From the NCBI RefSeq assembly GCF_041021955.1, contig NZ_CP158375.1:3038001-3102000 (forward strand): a DNA stretch of 64,000 nt. Reading direction: 5' to 3'. The notes beneath the pieces were generated by a model. It searched no databases, had not been told where the DNA came from, and saw only the letters and a list, made by a program, of their open reading frames with translations. The first letter of the stretch is position 1, and each line of letters opens with the position of its first letter. Source of the stretch: Caulobacter sp. 73W (lineage in GTDB: Bacteria > Pseudomonadota > Alphaproteobacteria > Caulobacterales > Caulobacteraceae). This document shows positions 26,203 through 34,393 of the stretch, one piece after another. The translations under genes were made by a program, and so were the position numbers.

Positions 26203-29200
26203 CTAAAGTTTGGGGGCGTCGCCGGGCGCCGGACCGTATCCCCCGCCCCCCGGGGTTTCGATCTCGATGGCGTCGCCAGGCTTGACCATAACGGAGAAGC
26301 AGCCGGAAAGCTCCCGCACGGTTCCATCAGATTGCAGCAATCGTTGGGCGCCGGGCTTTCCGGGCGATCCGCCGGCCAGCCCCTGGGGGGCGTAATCGCG
26401 GCGGGTGGACAGCAGGGCGGCTTCCATTTCCGCCAGGAAACGCACCCGGCGCAGGGCCCCGTCGCCGCCGGGCATGGCGCCCGCGCCGCCGGAGCCGTGG
26501 CGCACGCCGAAGTGCTCCAGCCGAACCGGATAGCGCCGCTCCAGGATCTCCGGATCGGTGAGGCGCGAGTTGGTCATGTGGGTGTGGATGGCGCTGGTCC
26601 CCGGCCTCGCCGCCGTGGCGCCGGAGCCGCCGCACAGGGTCTCGTAGTACTGCCGCGTCTCGTCGCCGAAGGTGAAGTTGTTCATCGAGCCCTGGCTGTT
26701 GGCCATGACCCCGCAGGCGGCGTAGAGCGCATCGACCACGTGCTGGCTGGTCTCCACATTGCCGGCGACCACGGCGGCCGGCGGCGCGGGATCGAGCATG
26801 GAGCCCGGCGTGGTGGTGATGTTCAGCGGATGCAGGCAGCCGGCGTTCAGCGGAATCTCGTCGTCCACCAAGGTGCGGAAGACATAGAGCGCCGCCGCAT
26901 CGACGATGGCCGCCGGAGCGTTGAAGTTGCTGGGCAGCTGGCCGGCGGAGGCGGTGAAGTCCAAGGCCGCTTCGCCCCTGGACTGGTCCACGGTGATTTT
27001 CACGACGATCTCGCCGCCGCCGTCCATGGGCACGCGCGCCTGGCCGTCGGTCAGCTTGCCGACCGCGCGTTTGACGGCGGCCTCGGCGTTCCTTTGTACG
27101 AAGACCATGTAGCGTCCGACGGTCTCGCCGCCATGGGCCTCGATCATCGACGACACGGCGCCGGCGCCGGCCTGGCAGGCGGCGATCTGGGCCTTCAGGT
27201 CGGCCAGGTTCTGGTCGGGGCGGCGGGCGGGGCGCCTTCCGGCCAGCAGCACGGCGCGGACGTCGTCCTCCAGGAACACGCCGCCACGCATGATCGGCAG
27301 GGCGTCGAGCATGACGCCTTCCTCGTCGATGGTCTTCGAGAAGGGCGGCATGGAGCCGGGCTGAACGCCGCCGACGTCGGCATGGTGACCGCGCGCGGCG
27401 ACATAGAAGGTCGGGCTGGCCGCCGCGCCGACGAAGATCGGCATGACCACGGTGATGTCCGGCAGGTGGGTGCCGCCGGCATAGGGGTTGTTCAGGGCGA
27501 AGGCGTCGCCGGCCTTTAGCACCGGATGACGGTCGCGCACCGCCCGCACGCTGGCGCCCATGGAGCCTAGGTGGACCGGCATGTGCGGGGCGTTGGCGAC
27601 GAGGCCGCCATCGGCGTCGAACAGGGCGCAGGAGAAGTCCAGGCGCTCCTTGATGTTCACTGACTGGGCCGTGCGCTCCAGCGCCGCGCCCATGGCCTCG
27701 GCCACGCCCATGAAGCGGCGGTTGAACAGCTCCAGGGTGACGGGATCGGGCTTGTCGGCGGCCAGTTGCGTCACCTTGGCGGCGCCGGTGCGGGTCAGGC
27801 GGACGAGGCCGTCCTCCTCCGCCTTGGCGGTCCAGCCGTCGAGCACGGCGATCTGGGTGTCGCCGCGGATGATCAGGCAGGGGCCGGCGGCGGTGGTGAG
27901 TTCATCGGCGAAGATCACCGAGGGATCGCCGGAGGCGGCCGCGGCGGGGCGTAAGATCGAGCCCTTCGAAGGGGCGTCGGACCCGGCTTGCTCCACTTCC
28001 ACCTCGACACTGGCGATGATCACCGCGCGGGTCGGCTCGATGAACCCGAACAGCCGCTGGTGGGCCTGTTCGAAGGCGGTCTTGGCGGATTGCGCATCGG
28101 CCAGAGCCACGGGCAGGGCGGCGTCGGCGCCGTCGTAGCGCAGCAGCAGGCGGCGTTCGGCTTTACTGGCTTCCGCGCCTTGGGCGGCCATGGCGGCCTG
28201 CGCCTCGTCTTCCAGACGAGCGGCCAGCACTTGAGCGTCGGACAGGCCGTCATGGAGCGTCTTCTCAAGACCCGCCTGGCGCAGGACGCGCACGCGGGCC
28301 TGACCGATGCCCCAGGCGGACAGCAGGGAGGCGTATTTGGGGCTCAGGACCTCGGTCACGCCCAGGGCCTCGGCCACGGCGCAGGCGATCTGGCCGCCGG
28401 CGCCGCCGAAGGCGACCAGGGCGTGGTCGCGGGGGTCGAACCCGCGCTCAGTGGAGATGCGGCGCACCGCCTGGGCGGTTTGCTCCACGGCCACGGCGAC
28501 GAAGCCCTCGGCCGCCGCCTCCGGGGTCTCGGCGCCCATGGCCTTGGCCAGTTCGGACAGGCGGGCGCGGGCGGCCTCGGCGTCCAGCGGCGCGTCGCCG
28601 TTGGGGCCGAAGACTGACGGGAAGAAGCGTGGATCGAGGCGGCCGAGCACAAGGTTGGCGTCGGTCAGGGCGGCGGGGCCGCCCCGCCCATAGGCGGCCG
28701 GGCCGGGCATGGCGCCGGCGCTGTCCGGCCCCACCCGGGCGCGGAAGCCGTCGAAGGAAAGGACCGAGCCGCCGCCCGCGGCCACGGTCTCCACGTCCAG
28801 CATGGGCGCGCGCAGCTTGGCGCCGGCCACGGTCGCCTTGTCGCGCCGCTCCAGCACGCCGGCGTAACGGCAGACGTCCGTGGACGTGCCGCCCACGTCG
28901 AAGCCCAGCGCCGCCTTGCCGCCCGCCGCCTCGGACGTGCGGGCGACGCCGACCACGCCGCCGGCCGGGCCGCTGACCACGGCGTCCTTGCCGCGGAAGT
29001 CGGGGGCGCGGACCAGCCCGCCAGCCGAGGTCATGAACCACAGGGGCGCGCCGTTCACGGCGTCGGCCACCTGGCGGACATAGGCGCGCAGGATCGGGGT
29101 CAGATAGGCGTCCGCCACGGCCGTCTCGGCGCGGGGGATGAAGCGGGGCAGGGGAGAGACCTCGTGGCTGAGGGCCACGTAGTCGAAGCCGATGTCCTCG

Positions 29201-29751
29201 GCGAGGCGGCCGGCGGCCAGCTCGTGGGCTGGGTCGAGGTCGGCGTGCAGGAAGGCGATGGCGACGCTTTCGAAGCCCTCGGCCTTCCTGGCGGTCAGGG
29301 CGGCGCGCAGGGCGTCGAGGTTCAGGGTTTCGACGACCGCGCCGTCAGCACCCAGACGCTCGTCCGCCTCCACCACGCTGGAATAGAGCGGGGCGGGCCG
29401 GGTCAGGTCGAGGGCGAAGAGGTCGGGGCGGGACTGGTCGCCGATCATCAGGGCGTCGGCGAAACCGCGCGTGACGACCAGCAGGGTCTTGGCGCCCTTA
29501 CGCTCCAGCAGGGCGTTGGTGGCGACGGTGGTGCCCATCTTGATGGCGGCCACGCGGTCGGCGGGAAAGGGCTCGCCGGCCCGCGCGCCCAGCAGGCGGC
29601 GCATGGCCTCGACGGCGGAGTCCGCATAGGCGGGCGAGGCCGACAGCAGCTTTCGGGTGTGTTCGATCCCTTCAAGATCGCGCCCGATGACATCGGTGAA
29701 CGTGCCGCCGCGGTCGATCCAGAAAGTCCAGCCGGCCGTATGTGTTGTCAT
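26203..29751 (-). CDS. 5-oxoprolinase (ATP-hydrolysing), HyuA-HyuB fusion
   Basis: 1182 residues, full length for the single-chain eukaryote-type enzyme. The N-terminal HyuA part opens GWTFWIDRGGTFTDVIGRD and contains KMGTTVATNALLERKG, GLVRAPDFRGKDAVVSGPAGGVVG and GFDVGGTSTDVCRY (ATPase phosphate loops, about 1-520). The HyuB part (about 650-1170) has PVTLELFNRRFMGVAEAMGAALERTAQSVNIKERLDFSCALFD, HLGSMG, NNPYAGGTHLPDITVVMP and the terminal GGGGYGP loop. It opens 5-oxo-L-proline to glutamate using ATP, so it recycles glutathione-derived or spontaneously formed oxoproline. It heads the unit that ends in purT and is divergent (34 bp) from the DjlA-like gene. Confidence 0.95.
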   Translation of the reverse strand: MTTHTAGWTFWIDRGGTFTDVIGRDLEGIEHTRKLLSASPAYADSAVEAMRRLLGARAGEPFPADRVAAIKMGTTVATNALLERKGAKTLLVVTRGFADALMIGDQSRPDLFALDLTRPAPLYSSVVEADERLGADGAVVETLNLDALRAALTARKAEGFESVAIAFLHADLDPAHELAAGRLAEDIGFDYVALSHEVSPLPRFIPRAETAVADAYLTPILRAYVRQVADAVNGAPLWFMTSAGGLVRAPDFRGKDAVVSGPAGGVVGVARTSEAAGGKAALGFDVGGTSTDVCRYAGVLERRDKATVAGAKLRAPMLDVETVAAGGGSVLSFDGFRARVGPDSAGAMPGPAAYGRGGPAALTDANLVLGRLDPRFFPSVFGPNGDAPLDAEAARARLSELAKAMGAETPEAAAEGFVAVAVEQTAQAVRRISTERGFDPRDHALVAFGGAGGQIACAVAEALGVTEVLSPKYASLLSAWGIGQARVRVLRQAGLEKTLHDGLSDAQVLAARLEDEAQAAMAAQGAEASKAERRLLLRYDGADAALPVALADAQSAKTAFEQAHQRLFGFIEPTRAVIIASVEVEVEQAGSDAPSKGSILRPAAAASGDPSVIFADELTTAAGPCLIIRGDTQIAVLDGWTAKAEEDGLVRLTRTGAAKVTQLAADKPDPVTLELFNRRFMGVAEAMGAALERTAQSVNIKERLDFSCALFDADGGLVANAPHMPVHLGSMGASVRAVRDRHPVLKAGDAFALNNPYAGGTHLPDITVVMPIFVGAAASPTFYVAARGHHADVGGVQPGSMPPFSKTIDEEGVMLDALPIMRGGVFLEDDVRAVLLAGRRPARRPDQNLADLKAQIAACQAGAGAVSSMIEAHGGETVGRYMVFVQRNAEAAVKRAVGKLTDGQARVPMDGGGEIVVKITVDQSRGEAALDFTASAGQLPSNFNAPAAIVDAAALYVFRTLVDDEIPLNAGCLHPLNITTTPGSMLDPAPPAAVVAGNVETSQHVVDALYAACGVMANSQGSMNNFTFGDETRQYYETLCGGSGATAARPGTSAIHTHMTNSRLTDPEILERRYPVRLEHFGVRHGSGGAGAMPGGDGALRRVRFLAEMEAALLSTRRDYAPQGLAGGSPGKPGAQRLLQSDGTVRELSGCFSVMVKPGDAIEIETPGGGGYGPAPGDAPKL

Positions 29752-29785
29752 GCGAACGCCACCATCTTAAACTTGTAGTCCTCCC

Positions 29786-30481
29786 ATGAGCTTCTGGCGC
29801 AACATAGCAAGCCTCGCCGCCCGCAAGGTGGACGCTGCCGACTGTACGGACTGTCCCGCCGGCCGTCCGGGCGAGGATCCCGCGTTCTCGACCGCGGTGA
29901 CCGCGCTTGGCGCCAAGCTGGCCAGCGCCGACGGTCGTGCGGGCGAGGACGAGTTCGCCGTCTTCTCGGAGGTCTTCCAACCCGATGCCGGGTCGGAACG
30001 CAATGTTCATCGTCTCTACGACCTGGCGAGCCAGACCACCCGGGGCTTCGAAAGCTACGCCAAGCGACTGGCCAAGCGTTACCGCCATTGCCCGGATCTG
30101 CTGGAGAACGTGCTGGACGGGCTGTTCCATATCGCCCGCGCCGACGGCGTCGTCAGCCATGACGAGCTGGTCTACCTGGAACAGGTGGCGCAGCTGTTCG
30201 GCATGTCGCCCCTGGCGTTCCGCCGCCTGAAGGCCACGCATCTGGGGGCGGGGCCGGACGATCCCTATGAAATCCTCGGCGTTCCGGCCGATGCGCCCGA
30301 CAACATCGTGCGCGCCGCGTGGAAGGCGGCCCTGACCCTGGCGCATCCGGACAAGATGCACGGGCGCGGCCTGCCGCAGGAGTTCATCGAGGTCGCCCAC
30401 GCCAAGGCGGCGGCCATCAACGGGGCCTTCGACACCATCATGCGCGAGCGTCGGGAACTGTCCCTGGCCGGCGCCGCTTGA
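29786..30481 (+). CDS. DjlA-like co-chaperone (TerB domain plus J domain)
   Basis: 231 residues. The middle (about 33-145; AFSTAVTALGAKLASADGRAGEDEFAVFSEVF, LENVLDGLFHIARADGVVSHDELVYLEQVAQLFGM) is a TerB-like helical domain with two acidic D-G repeats, and the C-terminus (158-230; DDPYEILGVPADAPDNIVRAAWKAALTLAHPDKMHGRG) is a J domain with intact HPD at 187-189. It should stimulate a DnaK-type chaperone. Unlike E. coli DjlA there is no N-terminal membrane segment; instead there is a CTDC pair at 20-23. It stands alone, divergent from the 5-oxoprolinase gene. Confidence 0.88.
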   Translation: MSFWRNIASLAARKVDAADCTDCPAGRPGEDPAFSTAVTALGAKLASADGRAGEDEFAVFSEVFQPDAGSERNVHRLYDLASQTTRGFESYAKRLAKRYRHCPDLLENVLDGLFHIARADGVVSHDELVYLEQVAQLFGMSPLAFRRLKATHLGAGPDDPYEILGVPADAPDNIVRAAWKAALTLAHPDKMHGRGLPQEFIEVAHAKAAAINGAFDTIMRERRELSLAGAA

Positions 30482-30524
30482 TCAGGCCTGACGCGGCTTT
30501 TGCGCCCGATTACGGCTTGTTCAG

Positions 30525-30554
30525 TTGACGTGACTATCTTGTGACCCAAATTAT
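30525..30554 (+). promoter_or_regulatory. Candidate promoter of the small membrane protein gene
   Basis: TTGACG (30525-30530), 18-base spacer, AATTAT (30549-30554). The -10 lies inside the small palindrome ACCCA-AATTA-TGGGT (30544-30558), which could be an operator. Confidence 0.35.
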
Positions 30555-30589
30555 GGGTTGAGGACGCAGGTAAGCGTCCGTTGAAGGCG

Positions 30590-30901
30590 ATGGCGATGGA
30601 ACGGTTGGCTGCGGCGACGGGTAAGGGTTCGGCATTCCGGGGGCTGTTCTGGCTGGCCGGGGCGCTGGCGACTCTCGCCGCCGCCGCTGTCGGCGCCGTG
30701 CTGGCCGTGTTCGCCGCCGCCACCGTGGTGGTGATCGCGGTTATGGCCACCGCCCTGCTGACCCTGGCCGGCATGGCCAATCGCGCCCGCCGCACCGCCC
30801 GCGCCCGCAAGGCCAGCGCCGCCGATCCCCAGATCATCGAGGCCCGGCAGACCGGCGGTCATTCGTGGGTCGCCTACGGCTGGAACGAAAGCCCGCGCTA
30901 A
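30590..30901 (+). CDS. Small membrane protein of unknown function
   Basis: About 103 residues from ATG 30590 (or 101 from ATG 30596, which is better spaced from AAGG; a TTG at 30581 is also possible). One long hydrophobic stretch at about 20-65 (LFWLAGALATLAAAAVGAVLAVFAAATVVVIAVMATALLTL) could make two membrane helices, followed by a basic segment (NRARRTARARK) and a soluble tail ending HSWVAYGWNESPR. No family recognised. The basic segment after the helices predicts a cytoplasmic C-terminus. Confidence 0.6.
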   Translation: MAMERLAAATGKGSAFRGLFWLAGALATLAAAAVGAVLAVFAAATVVVIAVMATALLTLAGMANRARRTARARKASAADPQIIEARQTGGHSWVAYGWNESPR

Positions 30902-30967
30902 CAAGCGCTTTTCAATCGCAACCGACTGCGCTTAACGTGCCGATCAAACAAATGTTTGGAGGCGCGC

Positions 30968-31258
30968 ATGATCGGCGTTGTGGCCACCCTTCGGGTGCAG
31001 GACGGCAAGAACGAGGGCTTTGAGAAGGCCTTCCTGGACATGGCCGCCCAGGTGCGCGGCAATGAGCCGGGCAACGTCATCTACCAGCTGACCAAGAGCC
31101 GGACCGAGCCGAACACCTACAAGGTGCTGGAGCTCTACGCCTCGGAAGACGCGATGAAGGCCCACGGCGCCAGCGACCATTTCAAGGCCGGCGGCGCCAG
31201 CCTCGCGCCGTTCATGGCCGCCCGTCCCGAGATCGAATACCTCGACGTGGTGGAATAG
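30968..31258 (+). CDS. Antibiotic biosynthesis monooxygenase (ABM) domain protein, quinol monooxygenase-like
   Basis: 96 residues forming one ABM ferredoxin-like domain: MIGVVATLRVQDGKNEGFEKAFLDMAAQVRGNEPGNVIYQLTKSRTEPNTYKVLELYASEDAMKAHGASDHFK. The N-terminal strand, the EPG turn and the terminal H-x-x-x-DHF helix are typical of YgiN-like proteins, which oxidise quinols or aromatic substrates without cofactors. GGAGG is placed five bases before ATG 30968. The gap to the downstream oxidoreductase is only 3 bp, so they form an operon and may act on the same class of aromatic or quinone substrates. Confidence 0.87.
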   Translation: MIGVVATLRVQDGKNEGFEKAFLDMAAQVRGNEPGNVIYQLTKSRTEPNTYKVLELYASEDAMKAHGASDHFKAGGASLAPFMAARPEIEYLDVVE

Positions 31259-31261
31259 CCG

Positions 31262-32362
31262 ATGTCGCTCGACGCCCTGTTTCAGCCGTTCTCCGTCAAG
31301 TCGCTGACGGTCCCCAACCGGGTGGTCATGGCCCCCATGACCCGTTCGTTCTCGCCCGGCGGCGTGGCGACCGGCGAGGTGGCCGACTATTACCGCCGCC
31401 GCGCCGAGGGCGGCGTGGGCCTGATCGTCACCGAAGGGACGGGGGTGGCGCGCCCCGCCTCGCTGAACGATCCGGCCGTGCCGCGCTTCCATGGCGAGCC
31501 GGAACTGGCCGCCTGGGGCAAGGTCGTCGAGGCCGTGCATGGCGCGGGCGGCAAGATCGCCCCTCAGCTGTGGCACGTGGGCGCCGTGCGCACCCGCAGC
31601 GAGGACTGGACCCCGCCGGGGCCGTACGACAGCCCGTCGGGCCTGTCGCGTCCGGGCAAGACCTTCGGCGTCGGCATGACCGATGCGGAAGTCGCCGACG
31701 CCATCGACGCGTTCGGCCGCGCGGCGGCCGAGGCCAAGCGCCTGGGCTTCGACGCGGTGGAGCTGCACGGGGCCCATGGCTACCTGATCGACCAGTTCTT
31801 CTGGGAAGGCACCAATGTCCGCGCCGACGGCTATGGCGGCGCCACCCTGCCCGAGCGGGCGCGGTTCGCGGCCGACATCCTGAAGGCCGTGCGGGCGGCG
31901 GTGGGGCCGGGCTATCCGGTGATCCTGCGTGTGTCGCAATGGAAGCAGCAGGACTATGACGTGAAGCTGGCCAAGTCGCCGGACGAGCTGGCCGCCTGGC
32001 TGCAGCCGCTGGCCGACGCCGGCGCCGATGTCTTCCACTGCTCGCAGCGCCGCTTCTGGGAGCCGGAGTTTTCGGGCAGCGACCTGAACTTCGCCGGCTG
32101 GACCAAGAAGGTGACCGGCGTGCCGACCATCACCGTGGGTTCGGTGGGCCTGTCGGGCGAATTCATCGCCGCCTTCGCGGGCGAGGGCAGCCAGCCCGCC
32201 TCGATCGACGGCCTGCTGGAGCGTCTGGAGCGCGGCGAGTTCGACATGGTCGCCGTTGGCCGCGCCCTGCTGCAGGATCCCGACTGGGTGCGCAAGATCC
32301 GCGAGGGCCGCAGCGCCGAACTGAAGGCGTTTGAGCGTCAGGCGCTGGGGGTTCTGTACTGA
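31262..32362 (+). CDS. NADH:flavin oxidoreductase, old yellow enzyme family (NemA-like)
   Basis: 366 residues. FMN barrel with LTVPNRVVMAPMTRSFS at the start, GLIVTEGTGV, APQLWHVGAV, the GFDAVELHGAHGYLIDQFFWEGTNVRADGYGG signature at about 160-195, and the phosphate-binding end TITVGSVGLSG with FDMVAVGRALLQDPDWV. The family reduces activated C=C bonds of enones, nitro-esters and quinone-like compounds with NAD(P)H. Classical OYEs have a H-N or H-H substrate pair after VELHGAHGYL; here the L-H-G-A-H part is intact. It follows the ABM gene by 3 bp. Confidence 0.94.
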   Translation: MSLDALFQPFSVKSLTVPNRVVMAPMTRSFSPGGVATGEVADYYRRRAEGGVGLIVTEGTGVARPASLNDPAVPRFHGEPELAAWGKVVEAVHGAGGKIAPQLWHVGAVRTRSEDWTPPGPYDSPSGLSRPGKTFGVGMTDAEVADAIDAFGRAAAEAKRLGFDAVELHGAHGYLIDQFFWEGTNVRADGYGGATLPERARFAADILKAVRAAVGPGYPVILRVSQWKQQDYDVKLAKSPDELAAWLQPLADAGADVFHCSQRRFWEPEFSGSDLNFAGWTKKVTGVPTITVGSVGLSGEFIAAFAGEGSQPASIDGLLERLERGEFDMVAVGRALLQDPDWVRKIREGRSAELKAFERQALGVLY

Positions 32363-32366
32363 GTAC

Positions 32367-32470
32367 GTGCTTCGAGACGCGCTGCGCGCTCCTCAGCATG
32401 ACGAGCTTTGTCGGACTTTGACTTGGTCATGCTGAGGAGTGGCCGACAGGCCGCGTCTCGAAGGACGCAC
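32367..32470. repeat. Palindromic intergenic repeat, type C, copy 1
   Basis: A 104-bp palindrome: outer arms GTGCTTCGAGACGCG and CGCGTCTCGAAGGACGCAC (imperfect), inner arms CTCCTCAGCATGAC (32389-32402) and GTCATGCTGAGGAG (32426-32439), perfect. It sits between the convergent oxidoreductase and SMP-30 genes and touches the latter's stop codon. Confidence 0.75.
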
Positions 32471-33381
32471 TAAGCGCTGAAATTCAGCTTCAGCCCTGGC
32501 CGGGGCCAGCGGGCCTTGTAGAGCTTGCCGGTCCCGGAGGCGGTGATCCAGGCGTCGCGCATGTCCGCGCCGCCAAAGCAGATGTTGGTCACGATCGGGT
32601 CAGGGAAGGCGAAGTGCTCGGTGGCGCCGTCGGGGTCGAAGGCGGTGATCCCGCCGTTGATGATCGTCGCCACACAGACCTTGCCGCCCGCCTCGACCGC
32701 CAGACTGTCGAGCAGTTGATAGCCCGGCAGGGTGCAGACCACGCGGGCCGGTTGGAACATCGGCGGTTCGGCCAGCACGCCCGGCGCGGCCAGATCGAAG
32801 GCCCATAGGCGACCCAGGGTCGTGTCGGCCATGTAGACCACATCCTCGTCCGGGGAGAGGCCGACGCCGTTGGGCGAGACGAACTGGCCGCGCACCTGCT
32901 CGATCCCCGTGCCGTCGCTCTTGGCGTAGTAGAGCGCGCCGAACTTGCGGCCCTCGGGCGTCGTGCAGCCGTGGTCGGTGAACCAGATGCCGCCCTGGCG
33001 GTCGAAGACCAGATCGTTGGGGCCGACCAACCGCACGCCGTCGCAGGCGTCGTAGAGCGTCTCCACATGGCCGGTCTTCAGATCGACCCGCTGGATGGAG
33101 CCGCCCACGTGGGTCGACGGCGTCGGGCCGGGGATGTTCAGCCCGCCCATGTCATGGAAGTTGAAGGCCCCGCCGTTGTTGGTGATGTAGACCGCGCCGT
33201 CCGGGCCAAGCGCCGCGCCGTTAGGGCCGCCGGGCAGGTGCGCCACGGTCTCGCGCTTTCCGTCCGGCGTGACGCGGGTCAGGGTCTGGCGCTGGATCTC
33301 GACCAGCAGGACCGAGCCGTCGGCCATGGCGATGGGGCCTTCGGGAAACTCCAGTCCATCGGCGGCGAGTTGGATGTCCAT
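32470..33381 (-). CDS. SMP-30/gluconolactonase/LRE family protein
   Basis: 303 residues of a six-bladed beta-propeller: LEFPEGPIAMADGSVLLVEI at the start (the EGP metal ligand), GPNGAALGPDGAVYITNNGG, GPNDLVFDRQGGIWFTDHG, SPNGVGLSPDEDVVYMADT, LLDSLAVEAGGKVCVATI, and TNICFGGADMRDAWITASGTGKLYKARWP. The E, N, N and D metal-binding positions of the lactonase family are present. It likely hydrolyses a sugar or other lactone in the cytosol. ATG 33381 was chosen because the extra residues to 33492 run through basic, non-family sequence. It is flanked on both sides by copies of the type C repeat. Confidence 0.88.
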   Translation of the reverse strand: MDIQLAADGLEFPEGPIAMADGSVLLVEIQRQTLTRVTPDGKRETVAHLPGGPNGAALGPDGAVYITNNGGAFNFHDMGGLNIPGPTPSTHVGGSIQRVDLKTGHVETLYDACDGVRLVGPNDLVFDRQGGIWFTDHGCTTPEGRKFGALYYAKSDGTGIEQVRGQFVSPNGVGLSPDEDVVYMADTTLGRLWAFDLAAPGVLAEPPMFQPARVVCTLPGYQLLDSLAVEAGGKVCVATIINGGITAFDPDGATEHFAFPDPIVTNICFGGADMRDAWITASGTGKLYKARWPRPGLKLNFSA

Positions 33382-33499
33382 GATGCGCTCCCTTGTTCGC
33401 CTCTGGCGGGCGTTGGGGAGAGTATGAGGGCGGCGATCCGGAGTGGCGAGGCTGTCGTGGCGTAAGCCTAGCGTCCTCCGGAACGTGTCCACCCGGCCG

Positions 33500-33569
33500 C
33501 TCCTCGGGATGACGAATTCAACAACAACCCAAGCTCGTCATGCTGAGGAGCGCGTCTCGAAGCACGCAC
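33500..33569. repeat. Palindromic intergenic repeat, type C, copy 2
   Basis: A shorter relative of copy 1: CTCCTCGGGATGAC (33500-33513) facing GTCATGCTGAGGAG (33537-33550), then CGCGTCTCGAAGCACGCAC, the same right end as copy 1 without the inner insertion. It lies just after the folA stop. Confidence 0.7.
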
Positions 33570-33575
33570 GACCTC

Positions 33576-34091
33576 TCAGCGCCGCTCGAGCACCCGGAAC
33601 ACGAACGGGAAGTCGTCGCCCTCGCCGGCGGGGTGTTCCTCGCGTCGGACCTCGACCCAGGCGCTCTCGTCGAAGGCGGGGAAGCGGACGTCGCCTTCGA
33701 CCTCGGCCTGGACCTCGGTCAGGTACAGACGGCGAGCCTTGGGCAGGGCCATCTCGAACAGGGCCGAGCCGCCGATGACGCAGACCTCGTCGACGCCGTC
33801 GTCCTCGGCCTGCTCGCGGGCGATCTGGGTGGCCTCAAGGAAGCTCTCGCAGACGATGGCGCCGTGCGGCTCGAACGAGCCGTCGCGGGACAGGACGATG
33901 TTGGTGCGGCCGGGCAGGGGCTTGCGGGGCAGGCTGTCCCAGGTCTTGCGGCCCATGATCACGGGCTTGCCCAGGGTGGTCTGCTTGAAGATCGCCAGGT
34001 CCGACTTCAGCCGCCAGGGCAGGTCGTTGTCACGGCCGATCACGCCGTTGAGGGCGCGGGCCACGGGGCCGACGGTGAGGATGACGCTCAT
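33576..34091 (-). CDS. folA: Dihydrofolate reductase
   Basis: 171 residues: VILTVGPVARALNGVIGRDNDLPWRLKSDLAIFKQTTLGKPVIMGRKTWDSLPRKPLPGRTNIVLSRD. The catalytic acid lies in the LPWRLKSDLAIFK helix and the NADPH-binding VIGGSALFEMALPKARRLYLTEV is clear. It regenerates THF from the DHF made by thymidylate synthase. ATG 34091 overlaps the stop of the MazG-like gene (ATGA), completing a three-gene coupled operon thyA, mazG-like, folA, transcribed leftwards. Confidence 0.96.
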   Translation of the reverse strand: MSVILTVGPVARALNGVIGRDNDLPWRLKSDLAIFKQTTLGKPVIMGRKTWDSLPRKPLPGRTNIVLSRDGSFEPHGAIVCESFLEATQIAREQAEDDGVDEVCVIGGSALFEMALPKARRLYLTEVQAEVEGDVRFPAFDESAWVEVRREEHPAGEGDDFPFVFRVLERR

Positions 34092-34393
34092 GCCGGCTCC
34101 TTCAGCCAGGCCAGCCACTTAGCATCCACGGCGGCGTCGAGGTCGACGCCCGCCTGACGGCAGTAGATCAGGAGCATGCACAGAACGTCGGCCGCCTCGG
34201 CGGCGCGGTCGGCCTCGCTGGCCTCGCCCCGGCCGCGGCCGGTCAGGCGCAGGTGCGCCTGGGACAGCTCGCCCAGTTCTTCCTGCAGCTTGATCAGCGC
34301 CCAGTCGCGATCACGGTCGATGCCGTAATTGGCGGCGTAGATGTCCGACACGGCCATGACCTTGTCGGTGAGGGCGGCGAGGGGGCGGGACAT
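34088..34393 (-). CDS. MazG-like nucleotide pyrophosphohydrolase
   Basis: 101 residues with the all-alpha NTP-PPase metal motifs: ALIKLQEELGELSQAHLRL (ExxE) and DRAAEAADVLCMLLIYCRQ (the ExxD half is EAAD). Such enzymes cleave (d)NTPs to monophosphates. Placed between thyA and folA, with 1-base (TGATG) and 4-base overlaps, it may clear dUTP or other dNTPs to supply dUMP or protect the pool; this is inference from position. The frame is open through thyA on this strand, but only this part has family sequence. Confidence 0.82.
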   Translation of the reverse strand: MSRPLAALTDKVMAVSDIYAANYGIDRDRDWALIKLQEELGELSQAHLRLTGRGRGEASEADRAAEAADVLCMLLIYCRQAGVDLDAAVDAKWLAWLKEPA

